Assembly: GCF_009901565.1 (NCBI RefSeq)
Contig: NZ_WXEW01000001.1
Location: 558,001 to 622,000, forward strand
From: Herbidospora solisilvae
GTDB taxonomy: Bacteria; Actinomycetota; Actinomycetes; Streptosporangiales; Streptosporangiaceae
DNA length: 64,000 nt
Direction: 5' to 3'
In this document: one piece after another, positions 14,772-23,265 of the stretch
Layout of the letters: each line of letters opens with the position of its first letter
Numbering within the stretch: position 1 is the first letter of the stretch
Notes under the pieces: model-generated
Database searches by the model: none
The model's input: the letters and a program-made list of their open reading frames with translations, nothing else
What the model was told of the DNA's origin: nothing
Program-made: the position numbers and the translations under genes

Positions 14772-16025
14772 GTGATCCCCGAGACCCAGGCCCCCTGGCC
14801 GCCGCGCGACAACCTGCGGATCACCCGGGTCCGGTCGATCGTGACCGCGCCCGGAGGGCCGCCTCTGGTGGTCGTCCGGGTCGACACCTCCGATCCGGGC
14901 CTGTACGGCCTGGGCTGCGCCACCTTCACCCAGCGCTTCCACGCCGTGGCCGCCGCCGTCGACGAGCACGTCGGGCCGATGCTCGTCGGCCGCCATCCGG
15001 CCGACATCGAGGACATCGTGCGGATGGTGCACTACTCGTCGTACTGGCGGGGCGGGCCGGTGCTGAACAGCGCGTTGTCCGGGGTCGACCAGGCCCTCTG
15101 GGACATCATGGGCAAACGCGCCGGCATGCCCGTCTACGAGCTGCTCGGCGGCAGGGTCAGAGCGGCCGCCGACACCTACCTCCACGCCGAGGGCGCCACG
15201 ATCGAGGCCACCCTCGACCACGCCCGCCGGCTCCTCGACGCGGGCTACCGCAACGTCCGGCTGCAGACCGGCGCGCCCGGCCTGGGCCACTACGGCGCAC
15301 CCGGCTCCCCGGGCGGCTACCCGGACGCGCCCTACCCCGACGGCTGGGACGTGCAGCGCTACCTTCGCGACACCCCGAAGCTCTTCGAACGGGCCCGGGA
15401 GGAGCTGGGCGAGGAGCCGGGGCTGCTGCACGACGTCCATTCGCGGCTCACGGTGAAGCAGGCGGTCGGGCTGGCGCGGGCGCTGGAGCCGTACCGGCTG
15501 TTCTTCCTGGAGGACCCGATCGCGCCCGAGTACTACGACCGCCTCCCCGAGGTCAGGGCGGCGGCGCCGATGCCGATCGCGGCCGGGGAGCAGCTCGGTT
15601 CGGTCGCCGACGCGGCCCGGCTGGTCATGAACGGCGGCGTCGACCTGCTGCGGCTGCACGTCTCGGCCGTCGGCGGGCTGACCCCGGTCAGGAAACTGGT
15701 CGCGCTCTGCGAGCTGAACGGGGTCGGCACCGCCTGGCACTCCCCCGCCGACGTCTCCCCCGTGGGCTCGGCGGCCAACATCGCCCTCGACGTCACCACC
15801 CACGCCTTCCAGATCCAGGAGGGCCACGTCTACCCCGACCCGGTCGTCGAGGTCTTCCCGGGCACGATCAACCCGGTCGGCGGCTACCTGTTCCCGCACG
15901 ACGCCCCGGGCTGGGGCGTCGACCTCGACGAGGCCGCCGCCGCCAGGTTCCCACCCGAAACCCACCTCCACGAACGATGGGCGGGCCGGGTCCGCCGCCC
16001 GGACGGGGGGATCGAGCCTCCGTAG
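14772..16025 (+). CDS. enolase-superfamily sugar-acid dehydratase, ManD/RspA type
   Basis: A 417-residue mandelate-racemase-type enolase-superfamily protein closest in pattern to D-mannonate dehydratase (ManD/RspA). Metal ligands fit Asp221 (HDVHSRL), Glu247 (FFLEDPI) and Glu273 (AAGEQLG). His223, His323 (AWHSPADVSPV) and the Arg163/Tyr174 pair match the ManD acid/base set. The family's usual aromatic C-terminus (…LWxW) is absent; this protein ends RRPDGGIEPP, so specificity may differ. The GTG follows AGGAGGGG. It probably dehydrates an aldonic acid to a 2-keto-3-deoxy acid in the pathway fed by the neighbouring SDR and importer. Confidence 0.8.
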   Translation: MIPETQAPWPPRDNLRITRVRSIVTAPGGPPLVVVRVDTSDPGLYGLGCATFTQRFHAVAAAVDEHVGPMLVGRHPADIEDIVRMVHYSSYWRGGPVLNSALSGVDQALWDIMGKRAGMPVYELLGGRVRAAADTYLHAEGATIEATLDHARRLLDAGYRNVRLQTGAPGLGHYGAPGSPGGYPDAPYPDGWDVQRYLRDTPKLFERAREELGEEPGLLHDVHSRLTVKQAVGLARALEPYRLFFLEDPIAPEYYDRLPEVRAAAPMPIAAGEQLGSVADAARLVMNGGVDLLRLHVSAVGGLTPVRKLVALCELNGVGTAWHSPADVSPVGSAANIALDVTTHAFQIQEGHVYPDPVVEVFPGTINPVGGYLFPHDAPGWGVDLDEAAAARFPPETHLHERWAGRVRRPDGGIEPP

Positions 16026-16069
16026 AAGTTACAGCCGGTGCAAGGTGCGTGTGGATATACGATCCCTCC

Positions 16070-17611
16070 ATGGATCGGCGGGAGCGGAAGAAGGCCGAGA
16101 CGCGCCGGGCGATCACCGGGGCCGCGCTGCGGCTGTTCGCCGAACGCGGGTTCGCCGCCGTCACGGTCGCCGACGTCGCCACCGAGGCCGACGTCGCGGT
16201 CAAGACGGTGTTCAACTACTTCCCGGCGAAGGAGCAGCTCTTCTTCGACGCCGATCCGCTGCTGCTGCCGCGCGGGCCGCTGCCCGAGGAGCCGGTGCCG
16301 CAGGTCGTGGCCGGCTGGGTGGCCGCGACCGGGGTCATCGACCGGGAGCGGGCGCGGGTCTACCGCGACAACGCCGACCTGCGGGCGCACGCCCGGGAGG
16401 CGTTCGCGGCGCGGGAGGAGGAGCTCGGCGCCGGGGTGACCGGCGCGCTGATCGCGGCGGCGGCCCGGCGGGTGTGGGAGTCGGCGATCCTGCGGGTCGC
16501 CGACGGCGTGCCCGCGCCCACCGCCGCCGAGGAGGCCCGCGACCGGCTGAAGGAGGCGCTGGCCTCGTTCGCCGCGCCGCCGGTCCGTCGCGCGCCCGCC
16601 CCCCGCGCCGACGCGCGGCGGCCCAGCATCCTGCTGGTGGCGCAGGCCGCCGGGGTCAGCGCGACCACGGTGTCCCACACGCTCAACGGGCGGCGGCCGG
16701 TCGCGGCGGAGACGCGGCGGCGGGTGCTGGAGGCGATCGACCGGCTCGGCTACCGGCCCAACGTGCTGGCCAGAGGGCTGCGCACCAACCGCAGCCAGAC
16801 GATCGGGCTGGTCATCCCCGACATCACCAACCCGTTCTATCCGGCGCTGGCCCGGGGGCTGCAGGACGTGCTGCGCCCGGCCGGCTACGACGAGATCATC
16901 AGCAACACCGACGGCGACCGCGACATGGAACGTGCCGCGATCGAGCAGATGATCGCCCGGCAGGTCGACGGGCTGGCCTTCGCCGTCTTCCACACCCACG
17001 CCGAAGACCTGCTGCCGGTGATCGAGGCGGGGCTGCCGGTGGTCCGGCTGGGCGGCGTGCAGGTGCAGGAGGGCGTCGACCTGGTGCACAGCGACGACGA
17101 GGGCGGCGCCGCCGAGGCGACCCGCCACCTGCTCGAAGCGGGCTACCGGCGCATCGGCTTCGTCTGCGGGCCGCGCGCCGAGGGGCCCGCCGCCGAACGC
17201 GTCTCCGGCTACCGGCTGGCCCTCGCCTCGGCCGGGATCGAGGCCGATCCCCGGCTGGTCGTGCACACCAGCTTCAGCCGCTCGGGCGGCGCGGGCGGCA
17301 CGTCGTGGCTGCTCGGCCTGGCGGAGCCGCCCGACGCGGTGTTGTGCGCCAACGACATCATGGCCCTGGGCGCCCTCGACGCGGCGGCGGCCCGCGGCCT
17401 GCGCGTCCCCGCCGACCTGGCGGTGATGGGCTTCGACGACATCGAGGCCGCCAGCCTGGTCTCGCCCCGGCTGACCACGATGGCCAACCCGGCGCGCGAG
17501 ATCGGCCGCGCCTGCGGCGAACGCCTGCTCGCCCGGTTGTCGGGCACGCTCACCGAGAGCTCGACCGAGACGATCATCCCCGCCCGGCTGGTCCGCCGCG
17601 AATCGGCCTGA
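16070..17611 (+). CDS. chimeric regulator: TetR N-terminus fused to a complete LacI repressor
   Basis: A single 513-residue frame with two DNA-binding modules. Residues 1-58 are a TetR helix-turn-helix (TRRAITGAALRLFAERGF...VKTVFNYFPAKEQLF), followed by TetR-like helices to about 165 and a proline-rich linker. Residues 185-235 are a LacI helix-turn-helix (VAQAAGVSATTVSHTLNGRRPV...LGYRPNVLARGL), and 244-513 a LacI sugar-binding domain (IGLVIPDITNPFY...NDIMALG...GFDDI). TATACG (16056-16061) lies 8 bases before the ATG with no ribosome site, suggesting a leaderless mRNA. It sits between the catabolic genes and the ABC importer and is likely their regulator. The fusion itself is unusual. Confidence 0.85.
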   Translation: MDRRERKKAETRRAITGAALRLFAERGFAAVTVADVATEADVAVKTVFNYFPAKEQLFFDADPLLLPRGPLPEEPVPQVVAGWVAATGVIDRERARVYRDNADLRAHAREAFAAREEELGAGVTGALIAAAARRVWESAILRVADGVPAPTAAEEARDRLKEALASFAAPPVRRAPAPRADARRPSILLVAQAAGVSATTVSHTLNGRRPVAAETRRRVLEAIDRLGYRPNVLARGLRTNRSQTIGLVIPDITNPFYPALARGLQDVLRPAGYDEIISNTDGDRDMERAAIEQMIARQVDGLAFAVFHTHAEDLLPVIEAGLPVVRLGGVQVQEGVDLVHSDDEGGAAEATRHLLEAGYRRIGFVCGPRAEGPAAERVSGYRLALASAGIEADPRLVVHTSFSRSGGAGGTSWLLGLAEPPDAVLCANDIMALGALDAAAARGLRVPADLAVMGFDDIEAASLVSPRLTTMANPAREIGRACGERLLARLSGTLTESSTETIIPARLVRRESA

Positions 17612-17614
17612 CCC

Positions 17615-17642
17615 TTGACACGGGGTGTCCCGCGTGTAAATT
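17615..17642 (+). promoter_or_regulatory. strong sigma-70-type promoter of the ABC importer operon
   Basis: TTGACA (17615-17620) and TAAATT (17637-17642) are separated by 16 bases, a near-consensus vegetative promoter, 47 bases before the solute-binding protein start. The spacer carries GACAC...GTGTC symmetry (17617-17629). Just downstream TTAACGATTTGC (about 17655-17666) resembles half of the GCAAAACGTTTTGC operator. Confidence 0.65.
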
Positions 17643-17688
17643 CCAGGGACAGTCTTAACGATTTGCGTCCCACCCCCAGGGGGCCGAC

Positions 17689-19071
17689 ATGGCATCTATG
17701 AAAGCGCGAATCCTGTCCTTGGCCGCCGTCGCCACCTTGGTGGCCGCCGGTTGCTCGTCAGGCGGCGGGCAGACGAGCGAACCGGCCGCGTCCGGGCAGT
17801 CGCTCACGATGTGGACCTTCAAGCAGTCGCACGCGACCGCCCTCCAGAAGGCCGCCGAGCAGTTCACCGCGCAGACCGGCATCGGCGTCAAGGTCGAAGC
17901 CGTCACGCCCGACGACGTCTTCAAGAGCAAGATCCAGAGCGCCGCCCAGACGGGCGACCTGCCCGACGTGCTGGAGGCCCACGCCGCGGGTGAGGACCTG
18001 GAGCTCGGCGCCTCCGGCCTGCTCGCCGACATCAGCGGCGACGTGAACGACGCCTGGAAGGGCCGGTTCCTGCCGTCCACGCGGAACGCGGGCGTGCTCG
18101 ACCAGGGCCGGATCGACCGCGCGGCGGCCGACTCGCCGTTCAAGCAGGCCAAGGCCGGGTCGATGTACGCCGTCCCGTTCACGGCCGGCGCGTTCGGCAT
18201 CGTCTACGCCAACAAGGAGAAACTCCAGGCCGCCGGGCTCAGCCCTGACACTCCCCCGGCCAGCTGGGAGGAGTTCGTGGCGGCGCTCAAGACGTCCACG
18301 GAGAAGGACCCGCAGGCGGGCGGCCTGTCGCTCGGCCTGAAGGTCAGCCAGGTCGGGTTCAACTGGATCTACCAGCCGCTCGCCCACGCCTACCTGGGCA
18401 AGGAGAAGTTCCAGGGCCTGTTCGGCAAGGACACCGCAGCCGGGTTCGGCTCGCCCGACGGGGTCAAGACCCTCGACCTGTACGCGCAGCTCACGCCCTA
18501 CTGGATGCCCGGCGCGACGACCCTCGGCATCGACGAGGCCGACATCGCCTTCGCCCAGGGCAAATCGGCCTACAACGTCGGCGGCACGTTCACCCTCGCG
18601 TTCCTGGCGCAGAACGGCATGTCGCCCGACAAGGTGCTCACCTTCCCGATCCCGCCCTCGGAGACCGGAGCCCACAAGGACATCGTGATGGCCCCGTTGG
18701 CTCTGACCTCCCTCGGTGTCACCTCGACCTCCAAGAACCGGGCCGCCGCGCTGAAGTGGATCGACTACGTCACCTCGCCGGCCGGGGCGGGCATCGTCGC
18801 CAAGGAGTCGCTCGACCTGCCGGCCACCGACCTGGGCGCCGAGGCGGCCACGCTGATGGGCCCCGAGCTGGCGGCGCTGCAGAAGTACTTCACCGGCGAC
18901 CCCGCCAGCACCTACGACGCGGGCGACACGACGTTCTTCCCGGGCGGCTACGACCAGGTCAAGCCGGGTGACGCGTTCGTGCGGCTGTCACCGCTGAAGG
19001 AGCTCGACCCGGCGCAGGCCGGCAAGGAGCTCGACGCCATCTTCGGAGCGATGTGGAAGTCCGCCGAGTAG
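17689..19071 (+). CDS. ABC importer solute-binding lipoprotein (carbohydrate type)
   Basis: A 460-residue extracytoplasmic binding protein with a lipoprotein signal; the lipobox is LVAAGC with the lipidated Cys22. The fold is the family 1 carbohydrate-binding type (SBP_bac_1), with early LTMWTFKQ and later YAVPFTAGAFGIVYANKEKL. It is followed by two permease genes, and together they form a CUT1-type sugar importer. No ATPase gene is present, so a shared MsmK/MsiK-type ATPase encoded elsewhere probably energises it. The ATG at 17689 follows CAGGGGG; a second ATG three codons on is possible. Ligand unknown; context suggests a sugar acid or oligosaccharide. Confidence 0.9.
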   Translation: MASMKARILSLAAVATLVAAGCSSGGGQTSEPAASGQSLTMWTFKQSHATALQKAAEQFTAQTGIGVKVEAVTPDDVFKSKIQSAAQTGDLPDVLEAHAAGEDLELGASGLLADISGDVNDAWKGRFLPSTRNAGVLDQGRIDRAAADSPFKQAKAGSMYAVPFTAGAFGIVYANKEKLQAAGLSPDTPPASWEEFVAALKTSTEKDPQAGGLSLGLKVSQVGFNWIYQPLAHAYLGKEKFQGLFGKDTAAGFGSPDGVKTLDLYAQLTPYWMPGATTLGIDEADIAFAQGKSAYNVGGTFTLAFLAQNGMSPDKVLTFPIPPSETGAHKDIVMAPLALTSLGVTSTSKNRAAALKWIDYVTSPAGAGIVAKESLDLPATDLGAEAATLMGPELAALQKYFTGDPASTYDAGDTTFFPGGYDQVKPGDAFVRLSPLKELDPAQAGKELDAIFGAMWKSAE

Positions 19072-19073
19072 CC

Positions 19074-19976
19074 ATGGCGTCCCGGTGGAAGGAGTGGGTC
19101 ACCGGCTGGGCGTTCGTGTTCCCGGCCGTGGCCCTCTTCGCGGTGATGGGCGTCTACACGATCGGCAGCGGCCTCGCGCTGAGCTTCGCGTCGTGGAACG
19201 GGTTCACCCCGAACTGGATCTGGGTGGGCCTGGAGAACTACGCCGACCTGCTCTGGGCCGACCCGGCGCTGGCCCCGGGGGTGCGCCGGGCCGCGTGGAA
19301 CACCCTCCAGGTGTGCGTGGCGGTGCCGCTGCTGACCGTGCTGATCTCGCTGCCGCTGGCGGTGACGCTCAACTCCGTGCGCCGCCTGCGGGGGCTGCTG
19401 CGCTCGGTCTACTTCCTCCCGTACGTCACCACCGGCATCGCCACCTACTACGCCTGGCGCTACCTGCTCGAACCGGAGGGTTCGATCAACCTGATGCTGC
19501 GCTCGGCGGGCCTCGGCTCGCTGGCGCAGCCGCAGGGCTGGCTGGCCAACCCGTCGACGGCGCTCTGGACGCTGATCCTGATCCTGGTCTGGTCGGCGGT
19601 GCCGACCGCGACGCTGCTCTACCTGACCGGGCTCCAGGCGATCGACCCGAGCATGGTCGAGGCGGCCCGCATCGACGGCGCGGCCCCCCGCCAGGTGCTG
19701 CGCCGGATCATCGTGCCGCTGCTGACGCCGATGACGGCCGGGATCGTGCTGCTGGGCGTGCGCGACTCGCTGCACGGGTTCCAGATCTTCCTGATCATGA
19801 CCAACGGCGGGCCCGGCGGGCACACCAACGTGCTCGCCCTGGAGACCTACGAACTGGCCTTCTTCAAGGGGCTGGCGCCGACGCTCGGCCTGTCGAGCGC
19901 GCTGGGCTGGTTGTTGTTCGTCGGCGCCGTGCTGCTGACCCTGGCCAACGCCCGGCTGCTGAGGAGGGTGCGGTGA
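19074..19976 (+). CDS. carbohydrate ABC importer permease 1
   Basis: A 300-residue inner-membrane permease with six predicted helices (MalF/UgpA type). The cytoplasmic EAA loop reads EAARIDGAAPRQVLRRIIVPLL and contacts the shared ATPase. The ATG at 19074 lies 2 bases past the binding-protein stop; an in-frame GTG at 19053 would overlap the upstream gene. Its stop overlaps the GTG of the second permease (19973-19976). Confidence 0.9.
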   Translation: MASRWKEWVTGWAFVFPAVALFAVMGVYTIGSGLALSFASWNGFTPNWIWVGLENYADLLWADPALAPGVRRAAWNTLQVCVAVPLLTVLISLPLAVTLNSVRRLRGLLRSVYFLPYVTTGIATYYAWRYLLEPEGSINLMLRSAGLGSLAQPQGWLANPSTALWTLILILVWSAVPTATLLYLTGLQAIDPSMVEAARIDGAAPRQVLRRIIVPLLTPMTAGIVLLGVRDSLHGFQIFLIMTNGGPGGHTNVLALETYELAFFKGLAPTLGLSSALGWLLFVGAVLLTLANARLLRRVR

Positions 19977-20797
19977 CCGCCGCCCGCGTCGCGAGGACCG
20001 CCGCCTACGCGGCACTGTCGATCTACGCCGTGCTGAGCCTCTACCCGTTCCTGTGGATGGTGTCGGGGGCGTTCAAGACGCGGGAGGAGATCCTCGACGG
20101 CGGCCACCTGATCCCGCGCGAGCCGACCTTCGACACGATCGTCACCACGTGGAACCAGCTCGCGTTCGTCGACTACTTCCGCAACAGCCTGATCGTGACC
20201 GGGCTGACGGTGCTCGGCGTGCTGGTGGTCTACAGCCTGGCCTCCTACGCGTTCGCGGTGCTCCGGTTCCCCGGCGCGAAGGCGCTCTACTGGTTGTTCG
20301 TGGCGCTGCTGTTCGTCCCGGGGATCACGGTGCTGCTGCCGGTGGTGATCCTGGAGAACCGGCTGGGCCTGCTCGGCACCCACATGGGGCTGGTGCTGCC
20401 CTTCGTCAACGGCACGGCTCCGCTGACGGTGCTGCTGCTGACGGCGGCGTACCGGAGCGTGCCGAAGGAGCTGCGCGAGGCCGCGCGGGCCGACGGCGCG
20501 AGCGAGGCACGGATCTTCCTGCGCGTCTACCTGCCGCTGACCCGGCCCGCGCACGTCACGATCGCGGTGCTGACGGCGGTGCCGACGTGGAACGAGTACG
20601 TGCTGAGCCGGGTCTCCCTCAACGACGAGTCGCTCTACACGTTGCCCCTGGGGCTGGAGTCCCTGATTTCCGGTACCGTCGTCCGCTACAACGAGGTGCT
20701 CGCGGCATCATTGATCATGGTGCTGCCGGTGATCGCGCTGTTCGCGTTCCTGCAGCGCTACTTCGTCAACGGGCTGGTCGGTGCGGTGAAAGGGTGA
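19973..20797 (+). CDS. carbohydrate ABC importer permease 2
   Basis: A 274-residue MalG/UgpE-type permease with six predicted helices. The N-terminal YPFLWMVSGAFK and the EAA loop EAARADGASEARIFLRVYLPL are typical. The GTG start overlaps the stop of permease 1 (GTGA), showing translational coupling. The deaminase gene starts 2 bases after its stop, so it belongs to the same operon. Confidence 0.9.
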   Translation: MTAARVARTAAYAALSIYAVLSLYPFLWMVSGAFKTREEILDGGHLIPREPTFDTIVTTWNQLAFVDYFRNSLIVTGLTVLGVLVVYSLASYAFAVLRFPGAKALYWLFVALLFVPGITVLLPVVILENRLGLLGTHMGLVLPFVNGTAPLTVLLLTAAYRSVPKELREAARADGASEARIFLRVYLPLTRPAHVTIAVLTAVPTWNEYVLSRVSLNDESLYTLPLGLESLISGTVVRYNEVLAASLIMVLPVIALFAFLQRYFVNGLVGAVKG

Positions 20798-20799
20798 CG

Positions 20800-21282
20800 A
20801 TGACGGTTTCCGAGACGGACCTGCGGCATCTGCGGCGCTGCGTCGAGCTGGCGCACGAGGCGTTCGAGGCGGGCGAGGAGCCGTTCGGCTCGGTGCTGGC
20901 CTCGGCCGACGGGACCGTCCTGGCCGAAGACCACAACCGGACCGCCGCCGGCGACCAGACCCGCCACCCCGAGTTCGAGCTGGCCCGCTGGGCCGCGGCG
21001 AACCTGCCGCCGCAGGAGCGGCCGGGCGCGACGGTCTACACCTCCGGCGAACACTGCCCGATGTGCTCGGCCGCCCACGCGTGGGTGGGCCTGGGCCGCA
21101 TCGTGTACGCCGTCTCGGCCGCCCAGCTGTCCGGGTGGCGCGACGGGTGGGGCGCGCCGTCGGCGCCGGTGCGCCCCCTCCCGATCCAGGAGGTGGCCCC
21201 CGGCGTGGCCGTCGGGGGCCCGGTGCCGGAGTTCGAGGCCGAGATGAAGGCCCTCCACCGGCGCGCGTTCACTTCGCGATGA
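20800..21282 (+). CDS. nucleoside/cytidine deaminase-like zinc enzyme
   Basis: A 160-residue protein of the cytidine/guanine deaminase superfamily. The zinc site is His56 in HPE (with Glu58 as proton shuttle) and Cys86/Cys89 in EHCPMC. The usual HAE and PCxxC motifs are altered to HPE and HCPMC. ATG at 20800 was chosen over a GTG at 20794 because AAGGG is better spaced to it. It is the last gene of the sugar-importer operon, which is odd for a nucleobase enzyme and may indicate an amino-sugar or nucleoside-derived substrate. Its 3' end overlaps the convergent hydrolase by 14 bp. Confidence 0.75.
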   Translation: MTVSETDLRHLRRCVELAHEAFEAGEEPFGSVLASADGTVLAEDHNRTAAGDQTRHPEFELARWAAANLPPQERPGATVYTSGEHCPMCSAAHAWVGLGRIVYAVSAAQLSGWRDGWGAPSAPVRPLPIQEVAPGVAVGGPVPEFEAEMKALHRRAFTSR

Positions 21283-22072
21283 ACGTCAGCAGGTCGGCGT
21301 TGAACGCCTGCTCGTAGTCGCCCCTGATCCCGTGGGGCGCCCCCGGGTAGACCTGGAGGGTGGCGTCGGGGATCAGCCGGGCGGTTTTCGGGGCCGACGC
21401 CTCGAACGGCACGATCTGGTCGTCGTCGCCGTGGGCGACCAGGGTCGGCACGTCGATCCGCGGCAGGTCCTCGGTGAAGTCGGTCTCGGAGAACGCCCGT
21501 ACGCACTCGAAGGCGCTCTTGACCCCGACCTGCATGCTCCACATCCAGAACGCGTCGATCGCCCCCTGGCTGACCTGGGCGTCGGGCCGGTTGAAGCCGT
21601 AGAAGGGCAGCGCGAGCTCCCGGTAGTACTGCGACCGGTCGCCGGCGACGCCCTCGCGGATCTCGTCGAAGACCTCGATCGGCATCGAGGCGGCCATGTG
21701 CGGCGGGACGGCGCTCGCCAGCACCACCTTGTCGACCCGGGAGGTGCCGTGGCGGCCGATGTAGCGGGTGACCTCGCCGCCGCCGGTCGAGTGGCCGACC
21801 AGGACGACGTCGCGCAGGTCGAGCGTGTCGAGCAGGGCTGCCAGGTCGTCGGCGTAGGTGTCCATGTCGTTGCCGTTCCACGGCTGGTCGGACCGCCCGC
21901 CGCCGCGCCGGTCGTGGGCCAGGCCGCGGAAGCCGTGCTCGGCGACGAGGCGCAGCTGGTTGTCCCAGACGTCGGCGGTGAGCGGCCAGCCGTGGCTGAA
22001 GACGACGGGCTGCCCGGTCCCCCAGTCCTTGTAGAAGATCCTGACCTCGTCGTTCGTGGTGATGTACGGCAT
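21269..22072 (-). CDS. alpha/beta hydrolase, non-heme chloroperoxidase/arylesterase type
   Basis: A 267-residue alpha/beta hydrolase with the cofactor-free haloperoxidase/arylesterase signature: N-terminal [14 protein letters not shown] oxyanion loop, [10 protein letters not shown], nucleophile Ser95 in GHSTGGGE, catalytic Asp in [10 protein letters not shown] and His in YPGAPHGI. Such enzymes hydrolyse small aryl or alkyl esters and can perhydrolyse acids. The ATG follows ACGGGGGA. It is divergent from a methyltransferase gene and convergent with the deaminase, overlapping it by 14 bp. No signal peptide. Confidence 0.85.
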   Translation of the reverse strand: MPYITTNDEVRIFYKDWGTGQPVVFSHGWPLTADVWDNQLRLVAEHGFRGLAHDRRGGGRSDQPWNGNDMDTYADDLAALLDTLDLRDVVLVGHSTGGGEVTRYIGRHGTSRVDKVVLASAVPPHMAASMPIEVFDEIREGVAGDRSQYYRELALPFYGFNRPDAQVSQGAIDAFWMWSMQVGVKSAFECVRAFSETDFTEDLPRIDVPTLVAHGDDDQIVPFEASAPKTARLIPDATLQVYPGAPHGIRGDYEQAFNADLLTFIAK

Positions 22073-22138
22073 TTCGAATCCCCCGTTCCGGAATATGCAC
22101 ATTACCCACCGAAATGGCGTCAATACTAATGGCCGAGA

Positions 22139-22185
22139 TTTCACCCTTTCATGACCGGCGACAGAACGGTGAAAGGGCGGTGAAA
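22139..22185. promoter_or_regulatory. inverted repeat between divergent hydrolase and methyltransferase genes
   Basis: TTTCACCCTTTCA (22139-22151) is mirrored by TGAAAGGG-CGG-TGAAA (22170-22185). The arms pair apart from a three-base insertion and lie just upstream of the methyltransferase start. It may be an operator or a leader hairpin. Confidence 0.45.
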
Positions 22186-22209
22186 TGCGAAATGGGCAGG
22201 GTGTACGAC

Positions 22210-23265
22210 ATGGACACCAAGAAACTCGAAGACTTCGCGATGAAGATCACCCTGGAGGCCCTGGGCTCCAGCCTCACCCTCCAGACCCACCTCGGCGACC
22301 GGCTCGGCCTCTTCCGCGCCATGGCCGGCGCCGGCCCGCTCACCAGCGCCGGCCTGGCCGCCAGGACGGGCCTGTCCGAGCGCTACGTCCGCGAGTGGCT
22401 GCGGGTGCAGGCCGTCGCCGAGCACGTCGACTACGACCCGGCCGAGGGCACCTACCGACTGCCCGACGAGCACGCCCTGGTGCTGGCCGACGACACCACG
22501 ATCGCCGCGCGCGCCTCCGCCTCGCAGATCCAGGCCGCCTCGTGGAAGGCCGCCGACCACCTGGCCGAGGCGTTCCGGACCGGCGAGGGCTTCGCCTGGC
22601 ACCGCCACGACGACAACCTGTTCGACGGGGTGTCGCGGTTCTTCGCCCCGCTCTACCGGTACAGCCTGGTCGACCACTGGCTGCCCGCCCTCGACGGCGT
22701 CACCGAGCGGCTGACCGCCGGGGCCCGCGTGCTCGACGTCGGCTGCGGCATGGGCACGTCCTCGATCCTGATGGCCGAGGCCTACCCGAACTCCCGCTTC
22801 GAGGGCGTCGACACCCACGAGCCCTCGATCGAGGCCGCCCGCCTGGCCGCCAAGGACGCCGGGGTCGACGCGCGGGTGCACTTCCACGTCGCCGACTCGG
22901 GCGAGGAGCAGTACGGCACCTGGGACCTGATCTGCTTCTTCGACGCCCTCCACGACATGGGCGACCCGCTGGCGGCGGCGAGGCGGGCCCGCGCGGCGCT
23001 GGCCGAGGGCGGCACCGTCCTGGTCGTCGAGCCCTTCGCGGCCGACCGCCTGGAGGACACCGTCGGCAACCCGATCGCGGCCACCTACGCGGCGGCCTCG
23101 GTCATGCTCTGCCTGCCGCACGGCCTGTCGGAGGGCGCGAAGCTCGGGCTGGGCAACCAGTCGGGCCCCTCCCGCATCGAGGCGCTGCTGCGCGAGGCCG
23201 GTTTCGGCCGGGTGAGGACCGCCCTGACGACCGACTTCAACCTGGTCATCGAGGCCCGCGCCTGA
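22210..23265 (+). CDS. SAM-dependent methyltransferase with N-terminal winged helix
   Basis: A 351-residue protein. The N-terminal 110 residues form a winged-helix-like module ([24 protein letters not shown]) like those of O-methyltransferase dimerisation domains. The class I SAM domain begins near residue 165 with motif [13 protein letters not shown] and has the acidic GVDTHE and [11 protein letters not shown] segments. The substrate is unknown. The ATG at 22210 follows GGCAGGG by 8 bases; an in-frame ATG at 22192 is possible. Its 3' end overlaps the rlmG-like gene by 20 bp on the other strand. Confidence 0.8.
   Translation: MDTKKLEDFAMKITLEALGSSLTLQTHLGDRLGLFRAMAGAGPLTSAGLAARTGLSERYVREWLRVQAVAEHVDYDPAEGTYRLPDEHALVLADDTTIAARASASQIQAASWKAADHLAEAFRTGEGFAWHRHDDNLFDGVSRFFAPLYRYSLVDHWLPALDGVTERLTAGARVLDVGCGMGTSSILMAEAYPNSRFEGVDTHEPSIEAARLAAKDAGVDARVHFHVADSGEEQYGTWDLICFFDALHDMGDPLAAARRARAALAEGGTVLVVEPFAADRLEDTVGNPIAATYAAASVMLCLPHGLSEGAKLGLGNQSGPSRIEALLREAGFGRVRTALTTDFNLVIEARA

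Noticed and set aside
20800-21282. tRNA adenosine deaminase (TadA) for the deaminase gene
   Set aside because: TadA has HAE and PCxxC with tRNA-binding C-terminal residues; this protein has HPE and HCPMC and sits in a transport operon.
22072-22090. ATTTCGAATCCCC resembling a tRNA T-loop
   Set aside because: No acceptor, D or anticodon stems can be drawn; it is the ribosome-binding region of the leftward hydrolase.
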